44,898 bases of DNA, taken from Bacteroidales bacterium (lineage in GTDB: Bacteria > Bacteroidota > Bacteroidia > Bacteroidales > PUMT01). Below are positions 1 through 11,535 of the stretch, piece by piece. Under the pieces are notes generated by a model. The model worked only from the letters and a program-made list of their open reading frames with translations, did not search any database and had not been told where the DNA came from. The stretch covers positions 1-44,898 of the forward strand of contig SLJO01000154.1 in assembly GCA_007135095.1 (NCBI GenBank), written 5' to 3'. The position numbers were made by a program, and so were the translations under genes. Each line of letters starts with the position of its first letter. Position 1 is the stretch's first letter.

Positions 1-1170
1 AAGAGCCACCGTCCGGGATACCGCAGTATCAGTTGAGGGGGAACCGAAATCAAGCAGGGTAGATTTGATCACTTCCTTCCTGCCGGCGGGGTAGGATGCA
101 AGAAAGAGATGCTGCAGGGCAACCATGTCCCGCTCGTCATTTCCCAGCATCATTTTATCGGTCATAAGGTCAGAAATTATCTCGAAAGGCGAATCAGCCT
201 GCCTGTTCATGGGAGAGTTTTCAAACAGTCCCAGCCATTCCATTGCAGCCACGGGCAGTGATCCGGATGTAATGCCAAGCCGGCCGGCCGTTTTGTTTTT
301 AATGCCTGCGGCATCATTTACACCAATCATCATGGCCATGAATTCGGCATAGGTTTTACCCGTAAGATTTTTCCTGTCACCCGAAAGCAAATCGAGGCGC
401 TTCATGTTATCCAGAATTTCACACCACCCAGGGTGACGGAATGTGCCCCTGACCATTGTTTTTGTTTCGGGTATCCCGTACAGGTCAATATAAGGGAGTG
501 AATCACGGTTAGGATAAACCTCGAGGATTCCGGTACCGGGGAAATCAATTTTCATGGGCGCCTTAAAAAGATCTTCTGAAGGCACACTTATTATTTTACC
601 ATTTCTGAGAAACTGTCCCTCATTGTTGCCGGCCATAACGACGCCCCTGGGGCTCCAGGAGAACTTGTATCCAAAAGGGTTGCCGGCAGCCTCCGGCGCA
701 GGCAGGGCGCCGCAAATGGAGTAAAAACCCTCTATTTTGCCTCCCTTGCTGTGCACATCGTCAATAATGCGCATGGCCGACATATGGTCTATGCCAGGAT
801 CCAGGCCGAGCTCGTTAAGGATTATTATCCCTGCCTCCCGGGCCTGGCGGTCAAGTGCCTGCATCTCCGGTTTTACGTAGGAGGTTGTCACCATGTTCTT
901 TTTATGCTTCAGGCAAAGCCTGGCAACGAGAGGGTGGTAAGTCCATGGCAGCAGACTGACTACCAGGTCATTGCCGGCGATCATTTTATCCAGTCCCGGT
1001 TCATCATCTACAGTCCAGCCTGTTGCGGTTCCACCGGGATGACCCTTAATCATAGCCTCTGCCTTTGATTTAGTGCGGCTGGCAACGGTAACTTTAATAT
1101 CTATGTTCAGAAGGTAGGTGACTATGGGTTTTACTACCATCCCTGCTCCCAGTATCAGGACTTTTTGCAT
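1..1170 (-). CDS. Saccharopine dehydrogenase family protein, 3' end cut by the window
   Basis: I translated this frame by hand from the ATG at 1170; 390 residues are visible and the frame is open at base 1, so the C-terminus lies outside. It begins MQKVLILGAGMVVKP, a Rossmann-fold GxGxxx dinucleotide-binding start. An early stretch has the family's pattern of a Ser/Thr-Lys-rich 'VASRTKSKAEA' turn, then 'NELGLDPGIDHMSA', which is highly typical of saccharopine reductases (Lys9/LYS1-like) and places the catalytic-domain entry near residues 128-141. Known family role: NAD(P)-dependent reaction at saccharopine in lysine metabolism, cytoplasmic. Related lysine dehydrogenases and carboxyspermidine synthases share the fold, so the exact substrate is not certain. 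It is followed upstream by trmN6 on the same strand across a 171-bp gap in which I see no clear promoter. Confidence 0.85.
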   Translation of the reverse strand, partial: MQKVLILGAGMVVKPIVTYLLNIDIKVTVASRTKSKAEAMIKGHPGGTATGWTVDDEPGLDKMIAGNDLVVSLLPWTYHPLVARLCLKHKKNMVTTSYVKPEMQALDRQAREAGIIILNELGLDPGIDHMSAMRIIDDVHSKGGKIEGFYSICGALPAPEAAGNPFGYKFSWSPRGVVMAGNNEGQFLRNGKIISVPSEDLFKAPMKIDFPGTGILEVYPNRDSLPYIDLYGIPETKTMVRGTFRHPGWCEILDNMKRLDLLSGDRKNLTGKTYAEFMAMMIGVNDAAGIKNKTAGRLGITSGSLPVAAMEWLGLFENSPMNRQADSPFEIISDLMTDKMMLGNDERDMVALQHLFLASYPAGRKEVIKSTLLDFGSPSTDTAVSRTVAL

Positions 1171-1341
1171 AATTCAGGCTTGTTTGTTAAAGCGGATTGG
1201 TTCCAGGCAATTTTAAAGCGAATTTAGAAAGTTATAATCACCGCACTTATGATTAGAATCATGCCGCGATTTCTTATTTATATGTTCTGCAACATGTTAA
1301 GTAACTCGTGTGGTTGCCACCCGGGGAGGCCGGGAAGCATT

Positions 1342-2067
1342 TCAATAACGGAAGACAAGATAAAAATCTTTAGTAAGGGACTTGAAATCAGCGGAATATT
1401 CGTGCCGTCTTCCAAGTTCAATTACCAGTTCCGATCTTATTATCCCGCCTTCTTCAAGGCTGAACTCCAGCAGCAGTCTCTTTGGAGGCTTGCCGGGATT
1501 GGGGAGCACAGATGTGATCTTCCTGCAGTATAACTCTCTTTCCCCTGCCACTGCGATAAATTTCATGGCCTCGGGAACAGGCATGATCATGCTGTACCGG
1601 CCGCGGGGATTAAGCAGGGTACAGGCACCGTCTATCAGGTCATGCATCGATAGTGAACGGGCATGGCGCGCAGCCGCCCGCCCGGCCGAGGGGCCGGGAT
1701 ATGAATTTTGAAAATATGGCGGATTTGTTACAATCAAATCGTATGTATTCCCGGTTTGGCGGTAAAACTCCTGAAATGATATATGATGAATGGTTACTCT
1801 TGACTTCCAGGGGCAGCATGCTGCATTTCCTGCTGCCTGAATGCAGCTTGGATAGTCAGTTTCCAGGGCATCAACAATGCACTTCGGGTTTCGCTGGGCC
1901 AGCATCAGGGCGATCACTCCGCTGCCTGTCCCTATGTCAAGCGCCCTGTCAGCACCTTCGGCCTGGCACCATGCACCCAGTAAAACGCCGTCTGTTCCGA
2001 CTTTCATGGCGCATTTGTGATGATAAATATCGAACTGCTTAAAGCGGAACGGTTCATCATTCGCCAT
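1342..2067 (-). CDS. trmN6: tRNA1(Val) (adenine(37)-N6)-methyltransferase TrmN6-like
   Basis: A 241-residue class I SAM-dependent methyltransferase. The SAM-binding glycine motif 'LDIGTGSGVIAL' is at about residues 43-54 and the N6-adenine methyltransferase motif NPPY is at 115-118. The N-terminal 'FRFKQFDIYHHKCAMKVGTDGVLLGAW' region (about 7-33) is the YfiC/TrmN6 signature. The family methylates A37 next to the anticodon of tRNA-Val. Length fits the family (about 240). ATG at 2067 is the natural start because the conserved FKQF block begins within ten residues. It is divergent from the TIGR02757 gene (113 bp between starts). HemK/PrmC-type enzymes also carry NPPY, but the N-terminal block argues for TrmN6. 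Confidence 0.88.
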   Translation of the reverse strand: MANDEPFRFKQFDIYHHKCAMKVGTDGVLLGAWCQAEGADRALDIGTGSGVIALMLAQRNPKCIVDALETDYPSCIQAAGNAACCPWKSRVTIHHISFQEFYRQTGNTYDLIVTNPPYFQNSYPGPSAGRAAARHARSLSMHDLIDGACTLLNPRGRYSMIMPVPEAMKFIAVAGERELYCRKITSVLPNPGKPPKRLLLEFSLEEGGIIRSELVIELGRRHEYSADFKSLTKDFYLVFRY

Positions 2068-2152
2068 CAGGTAATTTTTTTAAATACGTTCTTTCTTGCC
2101 GTAATACTTGCCAGGACATTAAGTATGGTATAGATATCCTTCATATTGTTAT

Positions 2153-2160
2153 TATTTTTG
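2153..2160 (+). promoter_or_regulatory. Bacteroidota -7 box upstream of the TIGR02757 gene
   Basis: TATTTTTG fits the Bacteroidota -7 consensus TAnnTTTG and sits 20 bases before the ATG at 2181, implying a short leader. I see no convincing -33 TTTG at the expected spacing. Confidence 0.4.
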
Positions 2161-2180
2161 TGCCATGCAAATTTAGCCAT

Positions 2181-2954
2181 ATGGAATTGAACTTTGAAGA
2201 ACTAAAAGATTTTCTCGATCTAAAGGTCCGTCAGTACAATACACCCGGTTTCATCGAACTTGATCCGGTCCAGATTCCCCATCTCTACACGGCAAAACAG
2301 GATATTGAAATTTCGGGTTTCCTGGCAGCCACTATTTCATGGGGGAAACGAACCACCATCATAAAAAGTTCAAAACGCATGATGGACCTGCTGGGGAATT
2401 CTCCATACGACTTTGTTATGAACCACAAGGAAAAACATCTTGAAAAAATAGATGGTTTTGTTCACCGCACTTTCAACTCAACTGATTTCATTGTATTTAT
2501 CAGGGCGCTTAAAAATATGTATCAGAACAAAGGCGGACTGGAAGCCGTTTTTATTAAACATAAAACTCCAGACTCGGTGCAACCGGCCATATATCATCTG
2601 AAGAAAGAATTTTTTTCAGTTCCTCATCCTTCCCGGACAAGAAAACATATATCAGATCCATTCAGCGGGTCAGCGGCCAAGAGAATAAACATGTTTTTAA
2701 GGTGGATGGTTCGTAAAGACCTCGCGGGAGTTGATTTTGGAATATGGAAAAATATTTCGCCCTCAATACTTTCCTGTCCCCTGGATGTGCATTCAGGCAA
2801 TGTTACAAGAAAGCTTGGTTTGCTCAAGCGCAATCAGAATGATTCAAAAGCCGTGCAGGAACTTGATATTAATTTGCGGAAATTGGATAGTGCCGACCCG
2901 GTGAAATATGATTTCGCACTCTTTGGCCTTGGTGTATATGAGGGTTTTAAATAG
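2181..2954 (+). CDS. TIGR02757 family (DUF2400) protein of unknown function
   Basis: A 257-residue protein matching what I know of the TIGR02757/DUF2400 family, found mainly in Bacteroidota and spirochaetes. Recognisable blocks are 'ISGFLAATISWGKRTTI' near residues 47-63, 'FSGSAAKRINMFLRWMVRKD' near 161-180 and 'PLDVHSGNVTRKLGLL' near 202-217. The last block, with a conserved Asp before His, followed by a YDFALFGLG end, resembles the VDTHV...RL segment of HhH-GPD DNA glycosylases; that link is my inference. The frame can be extended to a GTG at 2160, but ATG 2181 gives the usual N-terminus and lies after a good -7 box. No signal peptide or membrane segment. Confidence 0.82.
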   Translation: MELNFEELKDFLDLKVRQYNTPGFIELDPVQIPHLYTAKQDIEISGFLAATISWGKRTTIIKSSKRMMDLLGNSPYDFVMNHKEKHLEKIDGFVHRTFNSTDFIVFIRALKNMYQNKGGLEAVFIKHKTPDSVQPAIYHLKKEFFSVPHPSRTRKHISDPFSGSAAKRINMFLRWMVRKDLAGVDFGIWKNISPSILSCPLDVHSGNVTRKLGLLKRNQNDSKAVQELDINLRKLDSADPVKYDFALFGLGVYEGFK

Positions 2955-3127
2955 AACAGATATCACCTGATCGCCTGGTGGCTGACAGGGAATGGCTGCC
3001 CCATAATAAAACAATTCACTGAAGGGTGCTTCCATGTTAGAATCAAAACAGAGTGCCTGACTTTTCAGATTTTTGATCGGGAAAAATAGGGGAGAAGAAA
3101 TATAATAAAGTAACCATCCTAAAGTTG

Positions 3128-3135
3128 TATCTTTG
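3128..3135 (+). promoter_or_regulatory. Bacteroidota -7 box for the ABC-F gene
   Basis: TATCTTTG followed by C is a textbook -7 element of this phylum, 40 bases before the ATG at 3176. The 221-bp gap 2955-3175 otherwise shows nothing I can name; no -33 TTTG is evident. Confidence 0.55.
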
Positions 3136-3160
3136 CAACCTTTTCAAATAAATTATATAA

Positions 3161-4789
<1,629 letters not shown>

Positions 4790-4822
4790 TCCGGCATGAA
4801 ACTGCCCTTCATAAAACAACAC

Positions 4823-5488
4823 CTATCTCCTTTTCTCGTCCACTATTTTCCCGTCCTGCATAGTCAGGCAACGATCGGCCATTTCTGCAAGTTCAAGGTC
4901 ATGGGTCACAATAATAATTGTCTGATTGAATTTTTCCCTGAGAGAGAAAAACATATTATGCAGCTCATTTTTGTTTTTGGAATCAAGATTTCCGGAAGGC
5001 TCGTCTGCCAGGATAACTGACGGGTCATTAATAAGCGCCCTGGCAACGGCCACTCTTTGTTGTTCACCCCCTGAAAGTTCCTTGGGCTTATGGTCCATCC
5101 GTTCCTGGAGATTCAGAAAACCCAGTATTTCCCTTGCTTTCTTCTCTGTTTCTTCAGCGGGTGTTTTTGCTATATAGGCAGGCATGCAAACATTTTCGAA
5201 TGCTGTAAACTCGGGCAACAAGTGGTGAAACTGGAAGACAAAGCCTATGTTCCTGTTCCTGAACCTGGCCAGCTGTTTATCATTGAGTGAGCGGTAATCA
5301 GTTTTATTTATCATTAAGCTTCCCCCGTCAGGTTTGCTTAAGGTGCCAAGGATCTGCAAAAATGTGGTTTTGCCTGCACCGCTTGCACCTACAATGGATA
5401 TGACCTCACCTTTCTCTGCATTAAAGTCGATTCCTTTAAGTACCTGAAGTTGTCCGTACGACTTGGTTATTTTTTCTGCTTTGATCAT
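4823..5488 (-). CDS. lolD: ABC transporter ATP-binding protein, LolD-like
   Basis: A 221-residue ABC ATPase. Walker [10 protein letters not shown] is at 34-42, followed by the Q-loop '[18 protein letters not shown]', signature LSGGEQQR, Walker B with '[11 protein letters not shown]', and the H-loop 'IIVTHD'. The '[13 protein letters not shown]' and 'DEPSGNLD' blocks are typical of LolD/MacB-type ATPases, which drive lipoprotein release or mechanotransmission with FtsX-fold permeases on the inner membrane. The frame runs back to 5590, but that extension covers the 3' end of the exchanger gene and lacks family similarity; ATG 5488 gives the normal [12 protein letters not shown] start. No LolC/E permease is next to it; the only FtsX-fold permease in the window is at 13380-14744. 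A role in cell-division FtsE or MacB-like export is possible. Confidence 0.82.
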   Translation of the reverse strand: MIKAEKITKSYGQLQVLKGIDFNAEKGEVISIVGASGAGKTTFLQILGTLSKPDGGSLMINKTDYRSLNDKQLARFRNRNIGFVFQFHHLLPEFTAFENVCMPAYIAKTPAEETEKKAREILGFLNLQERMDHKPKELSGGEQQRVAVARALINDPSVILADEPSGNLDSKNKNELHNMFFSLREKFNQTIIIVTHDLELAEMADRCLTMQDGKIVDEKRR

Positions 5489-5526
5489 TGGGGCCGGAAT
5501 TAATATTGTTTTGGATTTTGCAGGAA

Positions 5527-6459
5527 CTAAGATTTGAAAACAAGGAAAATATAGGATAAATAAGCCGTAAGCAGGACCGCTCCCTTCCACCGGCTCAGTA
5601 ATGCTCTGCCTGATGGCAGCATAAGCAACAAAAGAAGCACAGATATTGCCAGCATCCAGTATATATCATATCTCATTTCCATGCTTACCGGGATGCTTTT
5701 AATCAAACTGGTAATGCCCAGAATTCCAAAAATATTGAAAATGTTTGATCCTATGATGTTACCTATTGATATATCAAGCTGTTTTTTTACTGCGGCCATA
5801 ACTGAAGTGGCCAGTTCCGGCACGCTTGTGCCAAAAGCAATGATGGTGACCGAAATAACCCTTTCGCTGATACCCAGCCGGTAGGCAATCGATACGGCAC
5901 TTTCTACAAGCCAGGTGGCCCCTAAATAGAGCCCGGCAGTAGAAACAAGTAAAAGCAGGACTGAAAGGGAAACAGTATACCTGGCTTTTGAAAATACATG
6001 GTTAATTCGTGATAATTCAAGTCTTGATTGCCTGACCGACCATAATACAAAGACAATCAAAAGGGAGATAAAAATTAATCCCTCTGTAAATGCCAGTTTG
6101 CCGTCTAAAATGAAGATGTAAAAAACCAGGCTGGCAAACATCATGAACGGCCAGTCAAAGCGTACAGAGTTTTTATTTACCGGGATATTGATTATTACCG
6201 CCGTAAGCCCAAGTACCAGGGCAATATTGGAGATATTGGAACCGACAACATTACCGATAGCCATATCGGGAAGGTCTTTCATCGCTGCTCCTACGCTTAC
6301 CACCAGTTCGGGGGCTGAAGTTCCCAGTGAAACTACCGTAACTCCTATTACAAGTGTGGAAATGCGGAAATGACTTGCCAGTGCTACACCGCTTTTTACC
6401 AGCAGGTCACCACTGATGAGCAGCACAATGAAACCCAGGACCAGGTAAAAATAATCCAT
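5527..6459 (-). CDS. Calcium/sodium antiporter, YrbG-like
   Basis: A 310-residue integral membrane protein of the Ca2+:cation antiporter family. It carries the two inverted alpha repeats: '[13 protein letters not shown]' near 44-56 with '[16 protein letters not shown]', and '[13 protein letters not shown]' near 206-218 with '[16 protein letters not shown]'. The Glu in each PEL triplet and the Asn in each GSN block are the ion-coordinating positions in this family. About ten hydrophobic segments are visible. Family role: Na+- or K+-coupled Ca2+ exchange across the inner membrane. It lies 38 bp upstream of the lolD-like gene and 54 bp downstream of tatA on the same strand, so all four genes from secDF onward could be cotranscribed. 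Confidence 0.9.
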   Translation of the reverse strand: MDYFYLVLGFIVLLISGDLLVKSGVALASHFRISTLVIGVTVVSLGTSAPELVVSVGAAMKDLPDMAIGNVVGSNISNIALVLGLTAVIINIPVNKNSVRFDWPFMMFASLVFYIFILDGKLAFTEGLIFISLLIVFVLWSVRQSRLELSRINHVFSKARYTVSLSVLLLLVSTAGLYLGATWLVESAVSIAYRLGISERVISVTIIAFGTSVPELATSVMAAVKKQLDISIGNIIGSNIFNIFGILGITSLIKSIPVSMEMRYDIYWMLAISVLLLLLMLPSGRALLSRWKGAVLLTAYLSYIFLVFKS

Positions 6460-6513
6460 AAAAAGACCGTTAAAAACCGGTACTAAAATGTAAAGAGAGC
6501 TTAAGCAGGCATA

Positions 6514-7146
6514 TTAATCTTCGAACTCATCTTTCCAGTCATCTGTGTCTTTTCGGATTTCATCAGCCCTTTTTACTTTGTCTGTACCTTTCAGGGTTTC
6601 ATCGGGGCTTTCCTTAATAACAGATGAACTCTTGCGCTTCCCTTTCACATTCTTTTTCTTTTTCGGGATTTCATCATGACTTTCGTGAAAAGCGGATGAA
6701 TCTTCGCTTATCCCCTTCGCGCTCTCAGGGTTTTCCGGGCTTTCACCGGTACTTTCATGGTAAGCCGACGAATCTTCACTTATCCCTTTTGCATTCTCAG
6801 GGTTTTCCGGGTTTTCATGAACATGCGAAGTTCCTTCCAGATCCACTTTCACATCTTCAGCCCCCTGGCGTATAGCATTGGGGCTTTCGTGGATATTTGC
6901 CGTGCCTTCAAGCTCACCCTGAACATCGTATATGTCTTTTTTTATCTTGTCTGCGCTTTGACGAATATCCGCGGTACTTTCATGAAGTTCCTTTTTAATA
7001 TCATCCGTGGCTTTTTTAAATTCCCTCATCCCTTTGCCAAGTCCCTTGGCCAGTTCAGGAATTTTCTTGGAACCGAAAAGAAGAAGCACCACCAGGAGTA
7101 CTATAAATATCTCCGAACCGCTGATAAACAATATGCTTGTTATCAT
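6514..7146 (-). CDS. tatA: Twin-arginine translocase TatA/E with a long repeat-rich tail
   Basis: A 210-residue protein. Residues 1-50 are a normal TatA: a hydrophobic helix (about 4-24), then '[23 protein letters not shown]', which contains the FG hinge and amphipathic helix. TatA usually ends by residue 60-90; here about 155 further hydrophilic residues follow. They contain six degenerate units starting HES, HES, HEN, HES, HES and KES (residues 55, 86, 110, 130, 154, 178), spaced 20 to 32 apart. Units four and five are nearly identical ([20 protein letters not shown]). In TatA topology this tail would be in the cytoplasm. The ATG overlaps the secDF stop (ATGA), suggesting translational coupling. 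No tatC is in the window. Function of the tail is unknown. Confidence 0.88.
   Translation of the reverse strand: MITSILFISGSEIFIVLLVVLLLFGSKKIPELAKGLGKGMREFKKATDDIKKELHESTADIRQSADKIKKDIYDVQGELEGTANIHESPNAIRQGAEDVKVDLEGTSHVHENPENPENAKGISEDSSAYHESTGESPENPESAKGISEDSSAFHESHDEIPKKKKNVKGKRKSSSVIKESPDETLKGTDKVKRADEIRKDTDDWKDEFED
6673..6817. repeat. Tandem ~72-bp repeat pair inside the tatA tail
   Basis: Two adjacent copies of about 72 bp encode [18 protein letters not shown] and [18 protein letters not shown] with their flanks. The bases have diverged (roughly four fifths identical by eye) while the residues are largely kept, so the duplication is not very recent. Boundaries are approximate. Confidence 0.6.
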
Positions 7147-10100
7147 TTTATTTTCTTTTGCTTTTGTTTTATTTTCTGAAATCTTGCTATTGTATCAAAT
7201 ACAACCGGTGTTGCAATGAAAAGTGAGGAATAAGTTCCCACAACCACCCCGATAAGCAGTGCAAAGATAAACCCGCGGATTACCTCGCCGCCGAACAGGA
7301 ATATTGAAAGCAGTACGACGAAGGTGCTCAGCGAGGTGCTGAAAGTACGGCTCAGTGTACTGTTTAGTGCAAGGTTATAGATCTCGCTCCTTTCCCGTTT
7401 CGGATATAGCTTGAAGTATTCCCTGATCCGGTCAAACACAACTACGGTATCGTTAATGGAATATCCCACAACTGTCAGGATCGCGGCAATAAATGCCTGG
7501 TCTATCTCCAGCGAAAAGGGGAGTACACCATGAAGGATCGAGAAAAGACCAAGCACGATCAGAACATCATGCCCTACGGCTGCAACGGCACCAACTCCGA
7601 ATTGCCAGTTTTTAAACCGAATGAACATATACAGGAACATGATCGCCAGTGCAAAAAATATGGCCCATACCGCCTGCACCTTTATGTCGTGTGCAATTGA
7701 CGGCCCTACTTTTTCAGAGCTCTGGCGGTAATTGTTCATAAACTGGCTGAAGGTTACGTCATCATCCATGTATGGCTGCAATCCCTGGTACAGAAGTTCT
7801 TCAATTTCATGATCCACCTCTGCATCAATTTCATCTATCCTGAAATTGGTGGAAACCCTGACCTGGTTGTCACCCCCGAAGGTAATCACCGAGGTTCCTT
7901 CCCCAAAAACGGTAAACAGTGAACTCTGGACATCTGCAGTACTCACGGGTTGTTCAAAACGGACTATATAAGTCCTCCCGCCCGTAAAGTCAATTCCCTG
8001 GCTTAATCCCCTTGTGAATAGGGAAGCAATTCCGATCACTATCACAATACCTGAGATGAAATAATACGTATTGCGCTTGTTGATGAATTTATAATGAATG
8101 TTCTTGAAGGCACCTTCGGTCAGCCTGGTGGAGAAACTAATGGATTTGTTGCGATCCAGAAACCAGAGGAAAATAAGCCTGGTAATGAATATCGCACAGA
8201 AAAGCGAGGTCAGGATACCAATTATCAAAGTGGTGGCAAATCCCTGGATGGGGCCTGTGCCGAAGATATAAAGTATAATACCCGTTAACAGGGTGGTAAC
8301 ATTTGCATCAATAATAGCAGAATAGGCATTTTTATAACCGTCTGACACAGCCAGGCGCAGGCCTTTACCGGCCTTCAGCTCCTCGCGTATCCTTTCAAAT
8401 ATAAGCACATTTGCATCGACCGACATACCTATTGTCAGCACAATACCGGCAATTCCGGGCAGTGTCAGCGTGGCCCCCAGTGAAGCGAGCACACCCATTA
8501 TAAAGAACAGATTCACAACCAGTGCAATATCAGCAACCAGTCCCGCTTTGCGGCTGTAATAGAAAATCATGTAAATAAGCACGACAAGAAAAGCCAGGAG
8601 AAAAGAGCTCAAACCGGCGTTAATGGCTTCCTGTCCGAGCGTTGGCCCAACAATGGCTTCCTGGATTATCCTGGCTGGTGCCGGTAGCGCACCCGACCTG
8701 AGTACATTGGCGAGGTCCTGTGCCTCGGCGATAGTAAAATCGCCGGTAATCTGCGACCTTCCACCCGTTATTTCCTGGTTGACCCTGGGTGCGGAATAAA
8801 CAAAGTCATCCAGAACAATGGCAATGGAACGGCCTATATTGTCCCTGGTCAGCCTGGCCCAGATCCTTGCTCCTTCGGCATTCATAGCCATAGTTACTTC
8901 TGCGGTAGCCTGTGTCTGACCGAATTCCACCCTGGCATCGGTGACCACGTCACCATCAAGCGGGGGACGGCCATCCCGGCTGGTTACCCTGATGGCATGC
9001 AATTCATAAAATGAACCGGTAGCATCAAACCTTGGGGGCTTGACACCCCACAGGAACTTCACATCACGCGGAAACAGCTGCCTGACCTGGGGAAGATTCA
9101 GGAAATGGTTTATCATTGCCGTATCCCTGTATTCGGCTATCCCTACCGTCGAGCCACCCATAAGCTGGCCATTTGCGCCGGTCATGGGATTAAGCAGGCT
9201 GAACAGAGGGAAATCTGCCAGGAACCTGTCAGGGGTCATGTCCTCATCAATTGCCGTTGTGTCGCGTTCAAGAAGATCCAGCAATGATTCCTGTTCGGGA
9301 CTTAATTCTTCGGCAGGCGTTAATACTTCTCCCGGTTCGGGTTGAACCGGCACAGTCTCACCGGGTTCGGCATCTCTTGCCAGTGACCTTTGCGCTTCTT
9401 CTATCTCTCTGATGCGTTCGTTTGCCTGAAGAAGGAAGGGATAAATTTCCTGGTTGTCATATGTTTCCCAAAACTCGAGATTGGCTGTTCCCTGCAAAAG
9501 GGACCTAACCCTTTCCGGCTCCCTTACCCCCGGCAGTTCAACAAGTATGCGACCGTGAGTTTCCAGCTTCTGTATGTTTGGCTGGGTAACCCCAAAACGG
9601 TCAATCCTGCTGCGAAGGATATTAAATGAATTATCGATCGCCCTTTCAGCCTCCCTGCGTATTACGCTGAGAACTTCCTGGTTGGAAGAGGCAAAAGTTA
9701 TCCTGTCACGAAGCTCAGGCGTACTGAAAATCGCAGCCAGCTGTGCATCCGGATCAATGGTTTCGAAAGCCCTTCCGAAGAGGGTTATGAAATCCTCGGT
9801 GCTTGTTTTCTGATATTCCCGGGCCAGATCAAGTGCGTCTACGAAGGTGGGATCATCACTGTAATTGGAAAGCGCTCTTATAATTTCATACGAGGAAATC
9901 TCCAGGGTTACATTCATTCCGCCCCTGAGGTCAAGCCCCAGATTTATCTCCCTTTCCTTGGCTTCCCTGTAGGTATATTGACGTATTCCCAGAAAATTAT
10001 AAACATTCTCTCTCATCATGGAATCCAGGTAAGCTTGCTGCCTTACAGGATCCCCATCTGCATAAGCCGCTGCATCTCTTTCCACCCTTCGGGTAATATA

Positions 10101-10175
10101 GGTGAAAGACAACTGGTAAATAGTTACCAGTGCCAAAGCAATTGCCAGCAGCTTTACTGCTCCTTTGTTCTGCAT
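7143..10175 (-). CDS. secDF: Fused protein translocase subunit SecDF
   Basis: A 1010-residue fusion of SecD and SecF, the usual form in Bacteroidota. N-terminal membrane segment at about 8-28, the SecD hallmark LDLRGG at 81-86, the P1 head region to about 500 (including an acidic, Pro-rich stretch '[21 protein letters not shown]' near 265), then the SecD membrane block with '[18 protein letters not shown]'. The SecF half starts near 690 with '[14 protein letters not shown]' and ends with '[17 protein letters not shown]' and further helices. The protein uses the proton gradient to assist late steps of Sec export from the periplasmic side. The start ATG 10175 puts the first membrane helix at the right distance. 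It is first in a likely operon secDF-tatA-exchanger-lolD. Confidence 0.95.
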   Translation of the reverse strand: MQNKGAVKLLAIALALVTIYQLSFTYITRRVERDAAAYADGDPVRQQAYLDSMMRENVYNFLGIRQYTYREAKEREINLGLDLRGGMNVTLEISSYEIIRALSNYSDDPTFVDALDLAREYQKTSTEDFITLFGRAFETIDPDAQLAAIFSTPELRDRITFASSNQEVLSVIRREAERAIDNSFNILRSRIDRFGVTQPNIQKLETHGRILVELPGVREPERVRSLLQGTANLEFWETYDNQEIYPFLLQANERIREIEEAQRSLARDAEPGETVPVQPEPGEVLTPAEELSPEQESLLDLLERDTTAIDEDMTPDRFLADFPLFSLLNPMTGANGQLMGGSTVGIAEYRDTAMINHFLNLPQVRQLFPRDVKFLWGVKPPRFDATGSFYELHAIRVTSRDGRPPLDGDVVTDARVEFGQTQATAEVTMAMNAEGARIWARLTRDNIGRSIAIVLDDFVYSAPRVNQEITGGRSQITGDFTIAEAQDLANVLRSGALPAPARIIQEAIVGPTLGQEAINAGLSSFLLAFLVVLIYMIFYYSRKAGLVADIALVVNLFFIMGVLASLGATLTLPGIAGIVLTIGMSVDANVLIFERIREELKAGKGLRLAVSDGYKNAYSAIIDANVTTLLTGIILYIFGTGPIQGFATTLIIGILTSLFCAIFITRLIFLWFLDRNKSISFSTRLTEGAFKNIHYKFINKRNTYYFISGIVIVIGIASLFTRGLSQGIDFTGGRTYIVRFEQPVSTADVQSSLFTVFGEGTSVITFGGDNQVRVSTNFRIDEIDAEVDHEIEELLYQGLQPYMDDDVTFSQFMNNYRQSSEKVGPSIAHDIKVQAVWAIFFALAIMFLYMFIRFKNWQFGVGAVAAVGHDVLIVLGLFSILHGVLPFSLEIDQAFIAAILTVVGYSINDTVVVFDRIREYFKLYPKRERSEIYNLALNSTLSRTFSTSLSTFVVLLSIFLFGGEVIRGFIFALLIGVVVGTYSSLFIATPVVFDTIARFQKIKQKQKKIK

Positions 10176-10227
10176 TTCGTGTTAATTTATTATTTTTTTA
10201 TGCGTTGCTAGTTTTTAAATTGTGGCG

Positions 10228-10235
10228 CAAATATA
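10228..10235 (-). promoter_or_regulatory. Bacteroidota -7 box for secDF
   Basis: On the minus strand this reads TATATTTG, a perfect TAnnTTTG, about 53 bases upstream of the secDF ATG. A clear -33 TTTG is not visible. Confidence 0.5.
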
Positions 10236-10599
10236 TTATAATTTTTTGTAAACGCCGCAGAATAAAGCCAATCAAATTGACCTTACGCCTAAAACTTGGC
10301 AAATGGTTTTTTTATTTCGCCGGGGTACTTTTTTAACAAAAAAAAAGTTTTTTTTAAAGGGTGCAAACCAGTCAGAAAATGCTCATTGAGTCAAGGGCAT
10401 TCATGAGATTCGGACCTGATTTGCGGCAGGAACTGGAATTCCGTTACCGGAATTGATGATATGGTGGTGTAGCGGGGGAGGGGAACCATTTTGCCGGCAC
10501 CTACCAGGAATTAACTGCCCCTGGGGCTGTAAAAACTACATAAGACCGGGAGCATAACGGTATTAAATATCTCTTGGGGATGGTGCCGGACCAAATTGC
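10236..10599. other. Non-coding gap between mdh and the secDF promoter
   Basis: No ORF of credible quality is seen on either strand. Around 10327-10358 runs of A and T can fold into an AT-only hairpin (ACTTTTTT pairing with AAAAAAGT). The stretch near 10516-10530 contains a GCCCC/GGGGC near-palindrome with too short a centre for a good stem. I see no recognisable RNA gene. Confidence 0.4.
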
Positions 10600-11535
10600 T
10601 TAAAACAGCTTCATGTCATCAAGGGTTTTCTTTAATCTGCGCACAGAACATGCGGAATCATTCAAAAGCTGTTTTTCATATTCATCCAGCTCTATTTCTA
10701 TGACCTCTTCCACACCGGCCCTGCCAAGCTTGACAGGAACACCAAGATATATATCCCTGATGCCGTATTCTCCGTTAACATATGCGCAAACTGAGAATAT
10801 ACGGTGCTGGTCATGCACAATTGCCTCCACCATAAGTGCCGCAGCTGCTCCTGGAGCATACCAGGCAGAGGTACCTATCAGTTTGACAAGGTCGCCGCCA
10901 CCCTGCCTTGTTTTTTGAACTATGCTGTCAACCACATCCGAATCAAGTAACTGCGACACGGGAATACCTGAAACCGATGTGTACCGGGGCAGTGGAACCA
11001 TTGTATCTCCATGACCGCCAAGTAGGAGTGCCTGGACATCGCGTGGTGAAGTGTTCAGCTTCTCGGCTATAAATGACTTGTATCGCGCGGCATCAAGTAT
11101 CCCGGCCATGCCGAAAACCTTGCTGTGATGTTTGTTTGCAGCACGATATGCTGCGTAGGTCATTACATCAAGCGGATTGGATACTACAACAACAATTGCA
11201 TCGGGAGAATATCTAATTGCTTTTTCAGTGACATCCTTGACTATTCTTGCATTGGTGGCAATCAGATCGTCCCTGCTCATTCCGGGTTTTCTTGGTATAC
11301 CCGATGTAATTACTATTATTTCCGAACCTTCTGTAGCGGAATAATCATCGGTAACGCCGATTATCCTGGTGTCGAAAATATTAACGGAGGCGGTTTGCCA
11401 CATATCCAGGGCCTTCCCTTCAGCAAGCCCCGGTTTTATATCAACAAGGACTATCTGGTTTGCCAGAGCTTTGTGAGCTATCACGTTGGCGCAGGTGGCG
11501 CCTACATTACCAGCGCCAATAACAGTTATCTTCAT
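10600..11535 (-). CDS. mdh: Malate dehydrogenase (LDH-like type)
   Basis: A 311-residue NAD-dependent malate dehydrogenase; oxidises malate to oxaloacetate in the TCA cycle. The Rossmann motif GAGNVGA is at 7-13 and the Asp of 'IVLVDI' (about 32) selects NAD over NADP. The substrate loop 'GIPRKPGMSRDDL' has the Arg pair that separates malate from lactate dehydrogenases. The 'VSNPLDVMTY' block, 'DAARYK' and the catalytic 'GGHGDTMVPLP' histidine are all present. Length and start (MKITVIGAGNVG) are typical. It lies 290 bp downstream of tolC on the same strand; the spacing suggests its own transcription unit, though no perfect -7 box is seen. Confidence 0.95.
   Translation of the reverse strand: MKITVIGAGNVGATCANVIAHKALANQIVLVDIKPGLAEGKALDMWQTASVNIFDTRIIGVTDDYSATEGSEIIVITSGIPRKPGMSRDDLIATNARIVKDVTEKAIRYSPDAIVVVVSNPLDVMTYAAYRAANKHHSKVFGMAGILDAARYKSFIAEKLNTSPRDVQALLLGGHGDTMVPLPRYTSVSGIPVSQLLDSDVVDSIVQKTRQGGGDLVKLIGTSAWYAPGAAAALMVEAIVHDQHRIFSVCAYVNGEYGIRDIYLGVPVKLGRAGVEEVIEIELDEYEKQLLNDSACSVRRLKKTLDDMKLF

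Noticed and set aside
10322-10360. A9/T8 runs as an intrinsic terminator for mdh
   Set aside because: The stem is A-T only and lies about 240 bp past the mdh stop, so it is unlikely to be stable or specific.
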